Below are positions 1 through 9,567 of a stretch of 64,000 nucleotides of DNA, one piece after another. The position numbers and the translations under genes were made by a program. The stretch spans positions 1 to 64,000 of the forward strand of contig JAXDNJ010000059.1 of NCBI GenBank assembly GCA_034669505.1, given 5' to 3'. Below the pieces are notes generated by a model. The model searched no databases. It saw nothing but the letters and a program-made list of their open reading frames with translations, and had not been told where the DNA came from. Within the stretch, counting starts at the first letter, position 1; each line of letters starts with the position of its first letter. Origin of the DNA: JAFASC01 sp034669505 (GTDB taxonomy: Bacteria > Pseudomonadota > Alphaproteobacteria > Rhizobiales > Beijerinckiaceae).

Positions 1-420
1 AAGGACGCGTATTGGTCGGGGCAGGTCGATATTCAGGCGCAGGTCGCATCCGCCTGGGTCCTGTATGCCGAAGGCAAGTACGACGACGCGCTGCAAGCGA
101 TGAGCGCCGCCGCCGATGCCGAAGACAAGACGGAAAAGCATCCGGTGACGCCGGGCGTGCCAAAGCCGGCGCGCGAGCTCTATGGTGACATGCTGCTCGA
201 GCGCGGCATGCCTAAGGAGGCGCTTGCCGCTTACGAGGCGACTCTCAAGAAGGAGCCGAACCGGCTCGGCGCCTACATGGGTGCGGCGAAGGCCGCGGCA
301 AAATCGGGCGACGACGTCAAGGCGCGCGACGATTACGCGAAAATCGTCGCGATGACCGATGGCGCCGACCAGACCCGCACCGAGCTTGCCGATGCACGCG
401 CGTATCTCGACAAGCGCTAG
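1..420 (+). CDS. TPR-repeat protein, 3' part only
   Basis: The reading frame is open from the first base of the window, so this is the C-terminal 139 residues of a longer protein. The visible part is alpha-helical and alanine-rich, with two stretches that read as tetratricopeptide repeats (residues about 22-40 and 60-95, with the pattern W-x-LY-x-G-x-Y-x-x-A and A-x-x-AYE-x-x-L-x-x-x-P). Such repeats usually mediate protein-protein contacts. Which TPR protein this is cannot be told without the N-terminus. The next gene starts 28 bp downstream on the same strand and may be co-transcribed. Confidence 0.75.
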   Translation, partial: KDAYWSGQVDIQAQVASAWVLYAEGKYDDALQAMSAAADAEDKTEKHPVTPGVPKPARELYGDMLLERGMPKEALAAYEATLKKEPNRLGAYMGAAKAAAKSGDDVKARDDYAKIVAMTDGADQTRTELADARAYLDKR

Positions 421-447
421 CGGATTAGCGGGAGCGGGGGCACGTCC

Positions 448-828
448 GTGAAAGCGCTCTTACCGCTGCTCCTATTTGGTGCCCTCGCAAGCCCCGCGCG
501 GGCCGGGTCGCTCGAAGTGCTCGGCTATGCCGGCGTGCTCGGCGAGTGGGAGCTCAGCGCCACCGTCACGGAAGATGTCTCGCAGGCTGCAAAGGAATTC
601 TCCGGACCGTTGACGTTACGGCATGTCGGCATCTGCTCGCAGGATGGCCCCGAGGAAAAGACCGGCGAGATCCGCTTCCGGCTATCGGCGGCCGCATCGC
701 CGTCGAATGCGACGATCGTCATCGCCGGGGAAACGTGCACCTACAAAGGCGGCTTTTCGGAATTGCGCCCCGGCACCATGGCCTGTGCCGACAAGGGACC
801 CGTGCCGGTGACGATTTGGCTGAAATAG
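448..828 (+). CDS. Small secreted protein of unknown function
   Basis: A 126-residue product with a GTG start and a GGAG-rich stretch upstream. Residues 1-19 form a classic signal peptide (basic start, leucine/alanine core, cleavage after ARA), so the mature protein of about 107 residues should be periplasmic or secreted. It has three cysteines (in GICSQDG, GETCTYK and MACADKG). The mature part looks beta-rich. I do not recognise the family. It is convergent with the coiled-coil gene on the other strand, ending only 10 bp away. Confidence 0.7.
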   Translation: MKALLPLLLFGALASPARAGSLEVLGYAGVLGEWELSATVTEDVSQAAKEFSGPLTLRHVGICSQDGPEEKTGEIRFRLSAAASPSNATIVIAGETCTYKGGFSELRPGTMACADKGPVPVTIWLK

Positions 829-838
829 AGCCGAGGGG

Positions 839-2047
839 TTAAGACTGCACCCCGGCGCGGCGGCGCTCGCGCGTGCCTATCACGTCGGGCGGCATCGCGG
901 CATCGCCGTCTTCTGAGCGGGATGTCTTCAGAGCCTCAGCGATCTTCAGTACATCGGCGCCTAAATCAGCGATCGCTTGGCGCACCAGCGCAGTCTCTTC
1001 GCGGCCATCGTGGGCTTGTTCCTGGCCTGCACTGGCGCCCGCCGGCTTTGTCTCCCTTTGCGAGCGACGCTCTTGCTGGAGGCGGGCGATTTCGCCGCGC
1101 GCCGTCTCCAGCGCGCCGGTCAGCGTAGCGTGTTCGGACCGCAGCGCTTCGTGGCGCTCGGCGGCCGCGCTGTCAGTCGCCCGAGCCCGCTTTTCCTGCT
1201 CTTCCAGTTTGCGCGCCAGCGCGTCGTGGCGCTGCTGGGCGGCGTCGCGCGCCTGTTCGCCCGCAATGCGTGCCCTGTCGGCTTCCTCGGCACGGCGCCG
1301 CAATGCCTCGATCTGATCCCGGAGGTCGGCCGCGCGTAAAGCTTCCTCGTCGAGCCGACGCTGCAGCGTCACGCGCTTCGTCTCAAGCCCATCGCGTTCG
1401 GTGCGGGCAAGGTCGCGTTCGACCTGCAGGACTTCGGCCTCCGCTGTCTTGCGTTGCAGATTGGCTTCGAGTTCCGCTTTCTGGTGATTGAGCGCAACAA
1501 TGCGCAAATCCAGAGACGCCGCTCGCGTCTCCAGCGCCGCCAGCGATGCCCGCTGTTCGTGCGAGACCTGTTCCAGAGCGTGGTGCGCTGCCTGCAGCGC
1601 CGCAAGCGTCTGGCGCGTTGCGGCGTGGGAGCCGCTCTCTTCTTCCAGGTTTTTCTGTATTGCGCCGAGGCCAGCCTGCGTGTCGGCCATTTCCCGATGC
1701 AAGGCATCCTTCGCCTCACCAAGAGCCCGAAGTTCCTCGCGCGTCTCTGCGAGTTGACCGGTCAAGTCATTGATCGCCGCAGTCTGGCGTCCGATCTCGC
1801 CCATATGCTCGGCTTGCGCCTCGGCGGCGGCCTCGAGCTTCTGCTCGATACGGCGGCGTTCAACGGCGAATTCCGCCCGCAATTGATCGCGCTCGGCGAC
1901 GATCTCTTCCGTCGACAGCGGCAGCAGCATTTCCAGCCGCCGGGCGGAAAGGCGCGCGGCCCGCCGCTGAACCGCCGGTAGAAAAAGCAGCGCGAGAAGC
2001 CCGGCGACAAAAAAGCCGAGCGCAAAAATCATCGCCTGTTCAATCAA
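839..2047 (-). CDS. Membrane-anchored long coiled-coil protein
   Basis: A 402-residue protein with one N-terminal transmembrane segment (about residues 6-25, MIFALGFFVAGLLALLFLP), a basic stretch, then some 300 residues of nearly unbroken heptad-like coiled coil rich in E, A, R, L and Q. The tail is charged and less ordered. The longest frame starts with TTG at 2047; an ATG five codons in (2032) is the alternative. From memory, Hyphomicrobiales genomes carry similar proteins of unknown role; a structural or scaffold role at the inner membrane is inference only. Confidence 0.7.
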   Translation of the reverse strand: MIEQAMIFALGFFVAGLLALLFLPAVQRRAARLSARRLEMLLPLSTEEIVAERDQLRAEFAVERRRIEQKLEAAAEAQAEHMGEIGRQTAAINDLTGQLAETREELRALGEAKDALHREMADTQAGLGAIQKNLEEESGSHAATRQTLAALQAAHHALEQVSHEQRASLAALETRAASLDLRIVALNHQKAELEANLQRKTAEAEVLQVERDLARTERDGLETKRVTLQRRLDEEALRAADLRDQIEALRRRAEEADRARIAGEQARDAAQQRHDALARKLEEQEKRARATDSAAAERHEALRSEHATLTGALETARGEIARLQQERRSQRETKPAGASAGQEQAHDGREETALVRQAIADLGADVLKIAEALKTSRSEDGDAAMPPDVIGTRERRRAGVQS

Positions 2048-2175
2048 GGCGCTGCCTCAAAGACACACCGGTACGTCCGCCGAAAGCGCGCGGACAATGC
2101 CACGCCGGATTCATGAAAGCAAAAGGCACGCCTTGGCCTGCCTTGCCAGTCCCGCGCATCATCTCCGGCCAGCGA

Positions 2176-2751
2176 TCAGAAGGGGTTCCAGGTCGATTGC
2201 GGCGTGAATTTCAGGTAACCGAGGTTCAGCCCAAGCCGCGCGCCGACGCCGGAGCGAATCGGCACAATCACGACCTCGTCGGCTTTGAGCGCGGTGAGGC
2301 CGAAGCCGCCGACGAGATAGGCCGAGCCGTCGACACCGCCGAAGCGGCGGAAAATCGCTTCAACCGCGGGCAGATTGTAGACGAGCATCATGGTGCGATC
2401 CCCGTCCGCGCCGGCGTCGAAACCGACCGAAGGACCTTGCCAGTAGATGTGCCGGTCGCCGGCGTTGCGGGTGTACATGACGCCTTCGCCGTAACGGACG
2501 CCGCCGACGAAGGCGCCGGCGCCCTCCTGGCCGAGGATGTAGGCGTTGGGGCGGCCCCATTTGCGCGTCGCCGATTCCACCGCCTCGGCGAGGCCGCGCG
2601 AAATCGAGCCGAAGAAGCGGTGGCCGCTGTCGATGACTTCGTTTTCGGAATAGGTGCCGGGCCGCTCACCTGGGGCCGCAATGGCAACAGGGCCGGCTGC
2701 GGTGCAGGCGGCCAGGCTCAGGATTGCATCCCGTCTCGTCATCGGGCGCAT
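2176..2751 (-). CDS. eipA: EipA-family (DUF1134) envelope protein
   Basis: A 191-residue protein with an N-terminal export signal (TRRDAILSLAACTAAGPVAIAA) and a glycine-rich domain of the DUF1134 family (GQEGAGAFVGGVRYGEG, GPSVGFDAGADG, YLVGGFGLTAL). The family includes Brucella EipA, a small periplasmic protein needed for cell-envelope integrity. Length and motif order fit the family. An ATG three codons in (2742) is an alternative start. It lies alone between two minus-strand neighbours with gaps of about 100-130 bp, so it is probably monocistronic. Confidence 0.8.
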   Translation of the reverse strand: MRPMTRRDAILSLAACTAAGPVAIAAPGERPGTYSENEVIDSGHRFFGSISRGLAEAVESATRKWGRPNAYILGQEGAGAFVGGVRYGEGVMYTRNAGDRHIYWQGPSVGFDAGADGDRTMMLVYNLPAVEAIFRRFGGVDGSAYLVGGFGLTALKADEVVIVPIRSGVGARLGLNLGYLKFTPQSTWNPF

Positions 2752-2850
2752 GGAAAATCTCCGGTCAAACCGGCATCAGAATCGCCCGCAAACATGTCTA
2801 GCCCGTGGCATGCCGGACGCGACGCCGCAGCTCAGTCTGGCCCGATATGG

Positions 2851-3720
<870 letters not shown>

Positions 3721-4003
3721 GGATCGCGCTGATGTGATTGGACCGAGGTCCATGAAAGGCCAAGCCTTTTTTGAACTGTTCGAGCTTATCTGCGCCGAGT
3801 CTCTAATCGTTTCAAGGCGCGCGATGAGAAGGTGCTGGCGGTAAGGGGTGAGCTGAGGGATGGATCGCTTCTTTTGTCCCCACGGAGTCCCGGGCGAAAG
3901 GCTCAAGGGGCCACTTTGCGCCGCGATTCCTGCCGCCTCACCGCCAGTACACACCTAGACTAGGCGTCAGGATCATGGCGGGGTCTCGCAATAGAGGCGG
4001 CGG

Positions 4004-5008
4004 CTATGTGGCAGTCGTCTTTTCCAGGGACACTATGAACTCGTAGGCTCCTGGGGCATCAGGCGGGAAAAGCTTGCGCACGGAAAAACTTGTGAGACCC
4101 ACATCCTGGAGGAGCTGAATGTTCCTAACAAATGACTCCGGGGTGAACACGTTGCAGTGAACGTCTAGGTACTCGTTGGATTGTTCCACTTTGCGAGCTG
4201 TTAGCAGCGCCGCATGCACATGAGGCTCCTCTTCCACGCCTAAAGGGGCCACAAAGGCTATATGGTCAAATATCTGGGCCGCAGTGGGCCTGGTGCGTTT
4301 CTCGATATGGTTCGCAATCAGGGAGGCTATTGGCGTGGTGTGGCGCTTCCTGTCAAACGTGCCGTCACGGAATGGGATGGCCAAGTTTAGGACACCCCCT
4401 GGTCTGAGGACAGAGCTCACTTCCTGAAGCCATCCGATCATGTCGGGGACGTGCTCTATGACATGGGAGGCGAGCGCGTAGTCGAAACGGCGCCCGCCAA
4501 CGCGACTGGCAAGCGGCCCGCACGGCCACACAATGTCTACGTTCCGCACGAGAGCTGGGCTGATATTCTCCGCTGGGTGGTCTCGATACTTGGCCAGGAG
4601 GTCTTCCTTGGAGGCATGATCCACATAGAGGACGTCAGCCCGCTTCCGGCTCAGGAGAGGCCTGTCCAACGGGCCGAACTCAATGCCAGGCTTGGCGAGG
4701 TCTAACCCATCTTGAAGCTCCTGCATGCGCTTGCGGTGGCCGCGATAAGGGGAACCGACCAGCTCGGTTCCATCTCGGGAATAAGCTCTGGTTGCGTCCT
4801 CCATTCCGAGAGGTTCTGGGAACGTGAAGCTCCACCCGGAAGTCACCGGGAGGTGTTCCGCCACGGCTACATCTGGTCTTGGGAGAGAAGGGGTTACCGG
4901 GTACTGCTGTCCGTGGACTTCCACAACGAGGGGTCCGGACGCCCAACCGACCATGTGACATTGCTGCCCGGTGTCGATGACACCTCGGAAACCCGCATTT
5001 CTTGACAT
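4004..5008 (-). CDS. Class I SAM-dependent methyltransferase with N-terminal accessory module
   Basis: A 334-residue protein. The C-terminal half carries a methyltransferase type 11-like core: FDYALASHVIEHVPD matches motif II/III and EVSSVLRPGGVLNLAIP the post-SAM strand and loop. The first 90 residues look like a small beta module with the pattern G-x-ID-x-G...GWASG...VEVHG, which resembles modules attached to glycosyltransferases and sugar-modifying enzymes (inference). The substrate is unknown; surface polysaccharide is a reasonable guess. Base composition looks less GC-rich than in the neighbours, suggesting acquisition. Gaps on both sides hold no housekeeping genes. Confidence 0.7.
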   Translation of the reverse strand: MSRNAGFRGVIDTGQQCHMVGWASGPLVVEVHGQQYPVTPSLPRPDVAVAEHLPVTSGWSFTFPEPLGMEDATRAYSRDGTELVGSPYRGHRKRMQELQDGLDLAKPGIEFGPLDRPLLSRKRADVLYVDHASKEDLLAKYRDHPAENISPALVRNVDIVWPCGPLASRVGGRRFDYALASHVIEHVPDMIGWLQEVSSVLRPGGVLNLAIPFRDGTFDRKRHTTPIASLIANHIEKRTRPTAAQIFDHIAFVAPLGVEEEPHVHAALLTARKVEQSNEYLDVHCNVFTPESFVRNIQLLQDVGLTSFSVRKLFPPDAPGAYEFIVSLEKTTAT

Positions 5009-5348
5009 CCTGAGGTTAGTAGCGTGTCCCCGACCTCGGCGTCTACACCCGGACAGTCACCTCTTTTGAATCCGCAAACGCTTCGGTCTGCAGACGTTGA
5101 ATTAACCGCGTTTCTTTAGTCAGGCTGAGTCGCGGCGGGATCCATGGATATGACGGTCAAGTTGAACTTAGCGGATAATATCTTGTCCGAGAAGTTCGTA
5201 TCAGGCATAAACTGGAAGGCGAACGCCGAACCGCCCAGTTCGAGTCTCCTCTTCAGGTCCTCGCAGGCCAACCGCGTGGGCATGTCACTCGTGCAGACCG
5301 GCGAAGAAGTCCTTAGGGCTAAAGAGCTTTGGACCGTAAAGGGAAACC
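5009..5348. other. 340 bp without a confident gene
   Basis: Divergent space between the methyltransferase and the secreted protein at 5349. It holds one weak plus-strand frame (5144-5356, 70 codons, ATG) whose product shows no recognisable domain and runs a few bases into the next frame. The composition is mixed and no tRNA, terminator or clear promoter was seen. It could be the eroded 5' part of a longer gene continuing into 5349-5849. Confidence 0.4.
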
Positions 5349-5849
5349 GTGTTTAAGAAACTTCTCCCGTTTCTCACTGCCATTGGAGTCCTGACGATTA
5401 ATGCCTCGGGAGCGACCGCCTTATGCCAGACGGCTGCTGGGGCTGGTTTTTCTAGCGATGGGGTAACTGACAACCTCTCGGCGTGGAACGCGTTCGTCTC
5501 CGCGCTCGGCGGCTCCAGCACTTGCTTGAGTTTCGATCCCGGAGTTTACAAGTTCTCTGGCAGCGCCACGGTCGCCCTCGCCACGCCGGCGCTGTCAGCT
5601 TGCGGCACCGGATCTGTGATAAGCGGCACCGACGAATACGGTGCGGTTTCGATAGGCACAGGCGCGCCAATCTCTTGTATAGTTTTATTCGCGCGGCCCT
5701 GGCCCACCGCCGCCTATTGCGTCGTGACGCCGCAAGCGAACGGTACGGGAATAGCTGTCGCCAATAATACAAACGCTTCCGCGCTGTATATCTACTTCTC
5801 ACCAGGATCGACAGCACAGTCATACAACTATTCCTGTCGGGGCACTTGA
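5349..5849 (+). CDS. Secreted pectate-lyase/tail-fibre-like protein, probably internally deleted
   Basis: A 166-residue product with a GTG start and a signal peptide (about residues 1-24, ending ASGATA). Residues 33-72 (FSSDGVTDNLSAWNAF, CLSFDPGVYKFSG) match the opening of pectate-lyase-like parallel beta-helix proteins. Residues 88-166 (GSVISGTDEYGAVSIG, ISCIVLFARPWPTAAYC, FSPGSTAQSYNYSCRG) match the short capping domain found at the far C-terminus of similar secreted or phage tail proteins. The several hundred residues of beta-helix expected between are missing, so this looks like a remnant made by deletion. It may still encode a small secreted protein. Confidence 0.5.
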   Translation: MFKKLLPFLTAIGVLTINASGATALCQTAAGAGFSSDGVTDNLSAWNAFVSALGGSSTCLSFDPGVYKFSGSATVALATPALSACGTGSVISGTDEYGAVSIGTGAPISCIVLFARPWPTAAYCVVTPQANGTGIAVANNTNASALYIYFSPGSTAQSYNYSCRGT

Positions 5850-5879
5850 TAGCTTCCACCCGAATAGTACGGCGCCTGC

Positions 5880-5990
5880 GAAATCGCCGCGGGCGTGCCG
5901 AATTGACCCTCGGGGCCGAAAATGTCAGCATTGCTGACTTAAATGTGGGACCCGATCGGCTTAGATTCGGAATAAATGGACCCTGGCGCT
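5880..5990. mobile_element. Possible terminal remnant of an insertion sequence
   Basis: This non-coding stretch contains a perfect 6-bp hairpin (GTCAGC-ATT-GCTGAC, 5924-5938) followed by two similar units, AAATGTGGGACCC and AAATGGACCC. The pattern resembles, from memory, the non-coding ends of IS21-like elements in Bradyrhizobium relatives. No transposase frame is present. It sits at the border of the accessory patch and just before the housekeeping oxidoreductase gene, which fits a scar of insertion and deletion. It could instead be a regulatory hairpin for that gene. Confidence 0.3.
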
Positions 5991-6012
5991 GAGGCCCGGG
6001 CGGGAGACGTCT

Positions 6013-9000
6013 ATGGCAAGCGAAGTTTTCGACCGCGGCCTCGGAGCGGAGGACGCGGCAACGCGTGTTGCCGAAGCCTTCGACCATATCTCCCTCAATG
6101 ACGTTTTCGATCTCGGCAGAGACCGCATCTTCGCCTCCGGCACGCAGGCCGTCGTTCGCCTGCTGCTCATGCAAAAAGCGCGCGACCGGCTCGCCGGACT
6201 GAACACGGCAGGACTGATCACAGGGTACCGCGGCTCGCCGCTCGGCGGCATCGACCAGCAGATGCATCGGGCGAAAAGCGTGTTTGATCCGAACGACATC
6301 AAATTCGTGCCGGGTCTGAACGAGGATTTGGCTGCGACCGCCATCTGGGGTGCACAGCAGGCCGAAATCCGCGGCGAGGGCAAACACGATGGCGTGTTTG
6401 CGATCTGGTACGGCAAGGGCCCGGGCGTCGATCGCTGCGGCGACGTCTTCCGTCACGCAAATCTCGCCGGAACCAGCAAATATGGCGGCGTGCTCGCGCT
6501 GATGGGCGACGACCACACCGCGGAATCGTCGACGACCGCGCATCAGTCCGAGTTCCATCTTGTCGACGTGATGATGCCGATCCTGTCGCCCGCCGGCGTG
6601 CAGGAAATCCTGGATTACGGCATCTATGGTTTTGCGCTGTCGCGCTATGCGAGCGTTTGGACCGGGATCAAATGTTTGAAGGACACGATCGAATCGACGT
6701 CTTCGATCGATGGCCACATCGATCGCGTCAAGATCATCACCCCTGATGATTATGTGATGCCGCCTGGCGGGCTCAACATACGAGTCCGTGATGGCATTCT
6801 CGAGCAGGAAGCACGCCTGCAGGATTATAAACGCGACGCGATGCTCGCGTTCCTGCGCGCCAACAAACTCAATCGCATCATCACATCAGGTGGGCCGAAC
6901 GCGAAAATTGGCATCATCACGGTCGGGAAATCCTATCTCGACGTGCGGCAGGCCTGGGACGATCTCGGCATCGACGAGGTCAAGGCCAACAATCTCGGCA
7001 TCCGCCTCTACAAGATCGCTTGCCCCTGGCCGCTCGAGCCGCGCGGTCTCATGGAATTCGCGCGCGGACTCGAGATGATCATCGTCGTCGAGGAGAAGCG
7101 CTCGCTCATCGAAGTGCAGGTGCGCGAAGAACTCTACGGGACGGCGAACCAGCCCGTTGTCATCGGCAAGAAGGACGAGAACACGAACTGGCTTTTCCCA
7201 GTGAAAGGCGCGCTCGACCCGAACGATATCGCGATTGCGATCGGCACGCGCATCTTGCGCTTTCATCGGGACGAAGAGCTCGAGCAGCGCGTGCGCCGGC
7301 TTGAGCAGGCGCAGGCGATGCTCGCCGATACTAAAGATGCGGCGGTGCGCATCCCGTATTTCTGCTCCGGTTGTCCCCACAACACCTCGACGCGTGTGCC
7401 GGACGGGATGCGCGCCTATGCCGGCATCGGCTGCCATTTCATGGCGCAATGGATGGACCGCTCGACCGAGGGCTACACCCATATGGGTGGGGAGGGCGCG
7501 AATTGGATCGGCGAGGCGCCGTTCTCGACGCGCGGACACGTGTTCCAGAACCTCGGGGACGGCACCTACAATCACTCCGGCACTTTGGCGCTGCGCTTCG
7601 CCGTCGCGACCAACACCAACATCACCTACAAGATTCTGTTCAACGACGCCGTCGCTATGACCGGCGGCCAGCGCCATGAAGGCGGACTGACGGTCGACAT
7701 GATCGCGCGGCAGGTCGCCGCCGAAGGCGCGAAGAAGGTCGCCGTCGTCACCGACGAACCGGAGAAATATTCCGGCGCGGTGCAATGGCCGGCGGGCATC
7801 AGCATTCATCATCGCGAACACCTGGATGAGGTGCAGCGCGAGCTCGCCGACACTCCCGGCACGACGGTGATGATCTACGATCAGACCTGCGCCGCCGAAA
7901 AACGCCGGCGCCGCAAACGCGGCACGTTCCCCGATCCCGACAAGCGCGTCATCATCAACGATCTCGTGTGCGAAGGCTGCGGCGATTGCGGCATCACCTC
8001 GAATTGCGTGTCGGTGCAGCCGGTCGATACCGAGTTCGGTCGTAAGCGGCAGATCGATCAATCGAGCTGCAACAAGGATTTCTCGTGCGTGCAGGGCTTC
8101 TGCCCGTCGTTCGTGACGGTGCATGGCGCGAAGCCGAAGAAGGGCGCGCCGCAGAAGATCGAAGCGGGCAATTGGCCCGCGCTGCCTGCCCCGAAAATGC
8201 GCACGATCGGCGAGACGCCATACGGCATTCTCGTCACCGGCGTCGGCGGCACCGGCATCGTGACGATCAGCGCGATCCTCGGCATGGCCGCGCATATCGA
8301 GAATAAAGGTGTCGGCATCATCGACATGGCTGGCCTCGCGCAGAAGGGCGGGGCGGTCTATTGCCATGTGAAGATCGCCAACAAGCCGGAGGACATTCAC
8401 GCGATCCGCGTCGCCGCGGGCGAAGCCGATCTCGTACTCGCCTGCGACCTTGTCGTTGCCGGCACGAAAAAGGTGCTCGCCTCGATCGACAAGGGCGAGA
8501 CGGGCGTCGTCGTCAACACGGCGGAGGTCTATCCCGGCGATTTCACGCGCAACGCCGACTTCTCGCTGCCGGCCGAGCGCGTGAAACGCGCGCTGCGCTC
8601 GACCGCGGGCGAGGGCATCTCGTTCATCGATGCGACGAGTATCGCCACGACTCTTATGGGCAATTCCATCGCCGCGAACATGTTCATGCTCGGCTTTGCG
8701 TGGCAGCAGGGGCTTGTGCCGCTTTCGGAAGCTGCTGTCTTGAAGGCGATCGAGCTCAATGGCGAAGCGATCGAGATGAACACGCAGGCTTTCGTCTGGG
8801 GAAGGCGTGCTGCTGCCGATCCGGCGGCGGTCGATGCGTTCGTCACGCCTTTACGGAAACCGACGGCATCGCGGCAATTGTCGCAGACGCTGGACGAGAT
8901 CGTCGCGCGTCGCGTTGCGTTCCTCACCGATTATCAGAACGCCGCTTACGGCGAGCGCTATCGCGCGCTCGTGCGCCGCGTCGGCGAAGTGGAGCGCGCC

Positions 9001-9546
9001 CGTGTGCCGGGCGAGAGCGCGTTGGCGGAAGCGGTCGCGAAATATCTCTTCAAGCTGATGGCCTACAAGGACGAATACGAAGTGGCGCGGCTTTATACCG
9101 ACGGCAGTTTTGCCAAGCAGGTCGCTGCGACATTCGAAGGCGACATGCGGATGGAAGTGCATCTCGCGCCGCCGATTCTCGGCCGCAAAGATGATAAAGG
9201 CCACCCGAAGAAGACGACGTTTGGGCCATGGATGTTGAAAGCATTCGGATTCATCGCGCGGCTGAAATTCCTGCGCGGCACGCCGCTCGATATATTCGGC
9301 TACAGCGAGGAGCGCCGCACCGAGCGCAAGCTTATTGCCGACTACGAGGCAATGATCGAGGAAATCCTCAACGGGCTGTCGCCGCAAAAGCACGCGATTG
9401 CCGTGGCACTCGCAAGCATTCCGGAAAAAATCCGCGGCTTCGGCCATGTGAAGGCGCGCCATCTCGGGCCGGCGAAAGCGGAGGAAGCGGACCTCCTCGC
9501 GAAATTCCGCGGCGAGACGCCGGCCGTGCCGCTGGCCGCGGAATGA
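6013..9546 (+). CDS. Indolepyruvate ferredoxin oxidoreductase, fused alpha-beta form
   Basis: An 1177-residue fused 2-oxoacid:ferredoxin oxidoreductase that oxidatively decarboxylates aryl- or branched-chain 2-oxoacids to acyl-CoA and reduces ferredoxin. The N-terminal pyrimidine-binding region (ITGYRGSPLGGIDQQMHRAK) is followed by a TPP-binding region (YFCSGCPHNTSTRVPDG, GMGG-like THMGGEGANWIGEAPF, LGDGTYNHSGTLALR). A cysteine cluster (CEGCGDCGITSNC, then CNKDFSCVQGFC) suits a 4Fe-4S centre. The C-terminal gamma-type domain begins near ILVTGVGGTGIVTI. Length equals the alphaproteobacterial fused form. The ATG follows GGGAGACGTCT, a good ribosome site. It probably serves aromatic and branched amino-acid catabolism. 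Confidence 0.9.
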   Translation: MASEVFDRGLGAEDAATRVAEAFDHISLNDVFDLGRDRIFASGTQAVVRLLLMQKARDRLAGLNTAGLITGYRGSPLGGIDQQMHRAKSVFDPNDIKFVPGLNEDLAATAIWGAQQAEIRGEGKHDGVFAIWYGKGPGVDRCGDVFRHANLAGTSKYGGVLALMGDDHTAESSTTAHQSEFHLVDVMMPILSPAGVQEILDYGIYGFALSRYASVWTGIKCLKDTIESTSSIDGHIDRVKIITPDDYVMPPGGLNIRVRDGILEQEARLQDYKRDAMLAFLRANKLNRIITSGGPNAKIGIITVGKSYLDVRQAWDDLGIDEVKANNLGIRLYKIACPWPLEPRGLMEFARGLEMIIVVEEKRSLIEVQVREELYGTANQPVVIGKKDENTNWLFPVKGALDPNDIAIAIGTRILRFHRDEELEQRVRRLEQAQAMLADTKDAAVRIPYFCSGCPHNTSTRVPDGMRAYAGIGCHFMAQWMDRSTEGYTHMGGEGANWIGEAPFSTRGHVFQNLGDGTYNHSGTLALRFAVATNTNITYKILFNDAVAMTGGQRHEGGLTVDMIARQVAAEGAKKVAVVTDEPEKYSGAVQWPAGISIHHREHLDEVQRELADTPGTTVMIYDQTCAAEKRRRRKRGTFPDPDKRVIINDLVCEGCGDCGITSNCVSVQPVDTEFGRKRQIDQSSCNKDFSCVQGFCPSFVTVHGAKPKKGAPQKIEAGNWPALPAPKMRTIGETPYGILVTGVGGTGIVTISAILGMAAHIENKGVGIIDMAGLAQKGGAVYCHVKIANKPEDIHAIRVAAGEADLVLACDLVVAGTKKVLASIDKGETGVVVNTAEVYPGDFTRNADFSLPAERVKRALRSTAGEGISFIDATSIATTLMGNSIAANMFMLGFAWQQGLVPLSEAAVLKAIELNGEAIEMNTQAFVWGRRAAADPAAVDAFVTPLRKPTASRQLSQTLDEIVARRVAFLTDYQNAAYGERYRALVRRVGEVERARVPGESALAEAVAKYLFKLMAYKDEYEVARLYTDGSFAKQVAATFEGDMRMEVHLAPPILGRKDDKGHPKKTTFGPWMLKAFGFIARLKFLRGTPLDIFGYSEERRTERKLIADYEAMIEEILNGLSPQKHAIAVALASIPEKIRGFGHVKARHLGPAKAEEADLLAKFRGETPAVPLAAE

Positions 9547-9567
9547 TGCGCGTGTCGTGACAAGCCG

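Noticed and set aside
3954..3964. Palindrome CCTAGACTAGG at the left edge of the accessory patch as an attachment site
   Set aside because: No matching copy was found at the right edge near 5850-6012 and no integrase gene is present.
5452..6717. 421-codon minus-strand frame over the accessory patch and the start of the oxidoreductase gene
   Set aside because: It runs into a certain gene, is arginine-rich throughout and resembles no transposase, so it does not support an intact insertion sequence here.
6886..8400. 504-codon frame antisense to the indolepyruvate oxidoreductase
   Set aside because: It is rich in R, A, D and H as expected of a GC-rich shadow frame, has no domain, and lies entirely within a certain gene.
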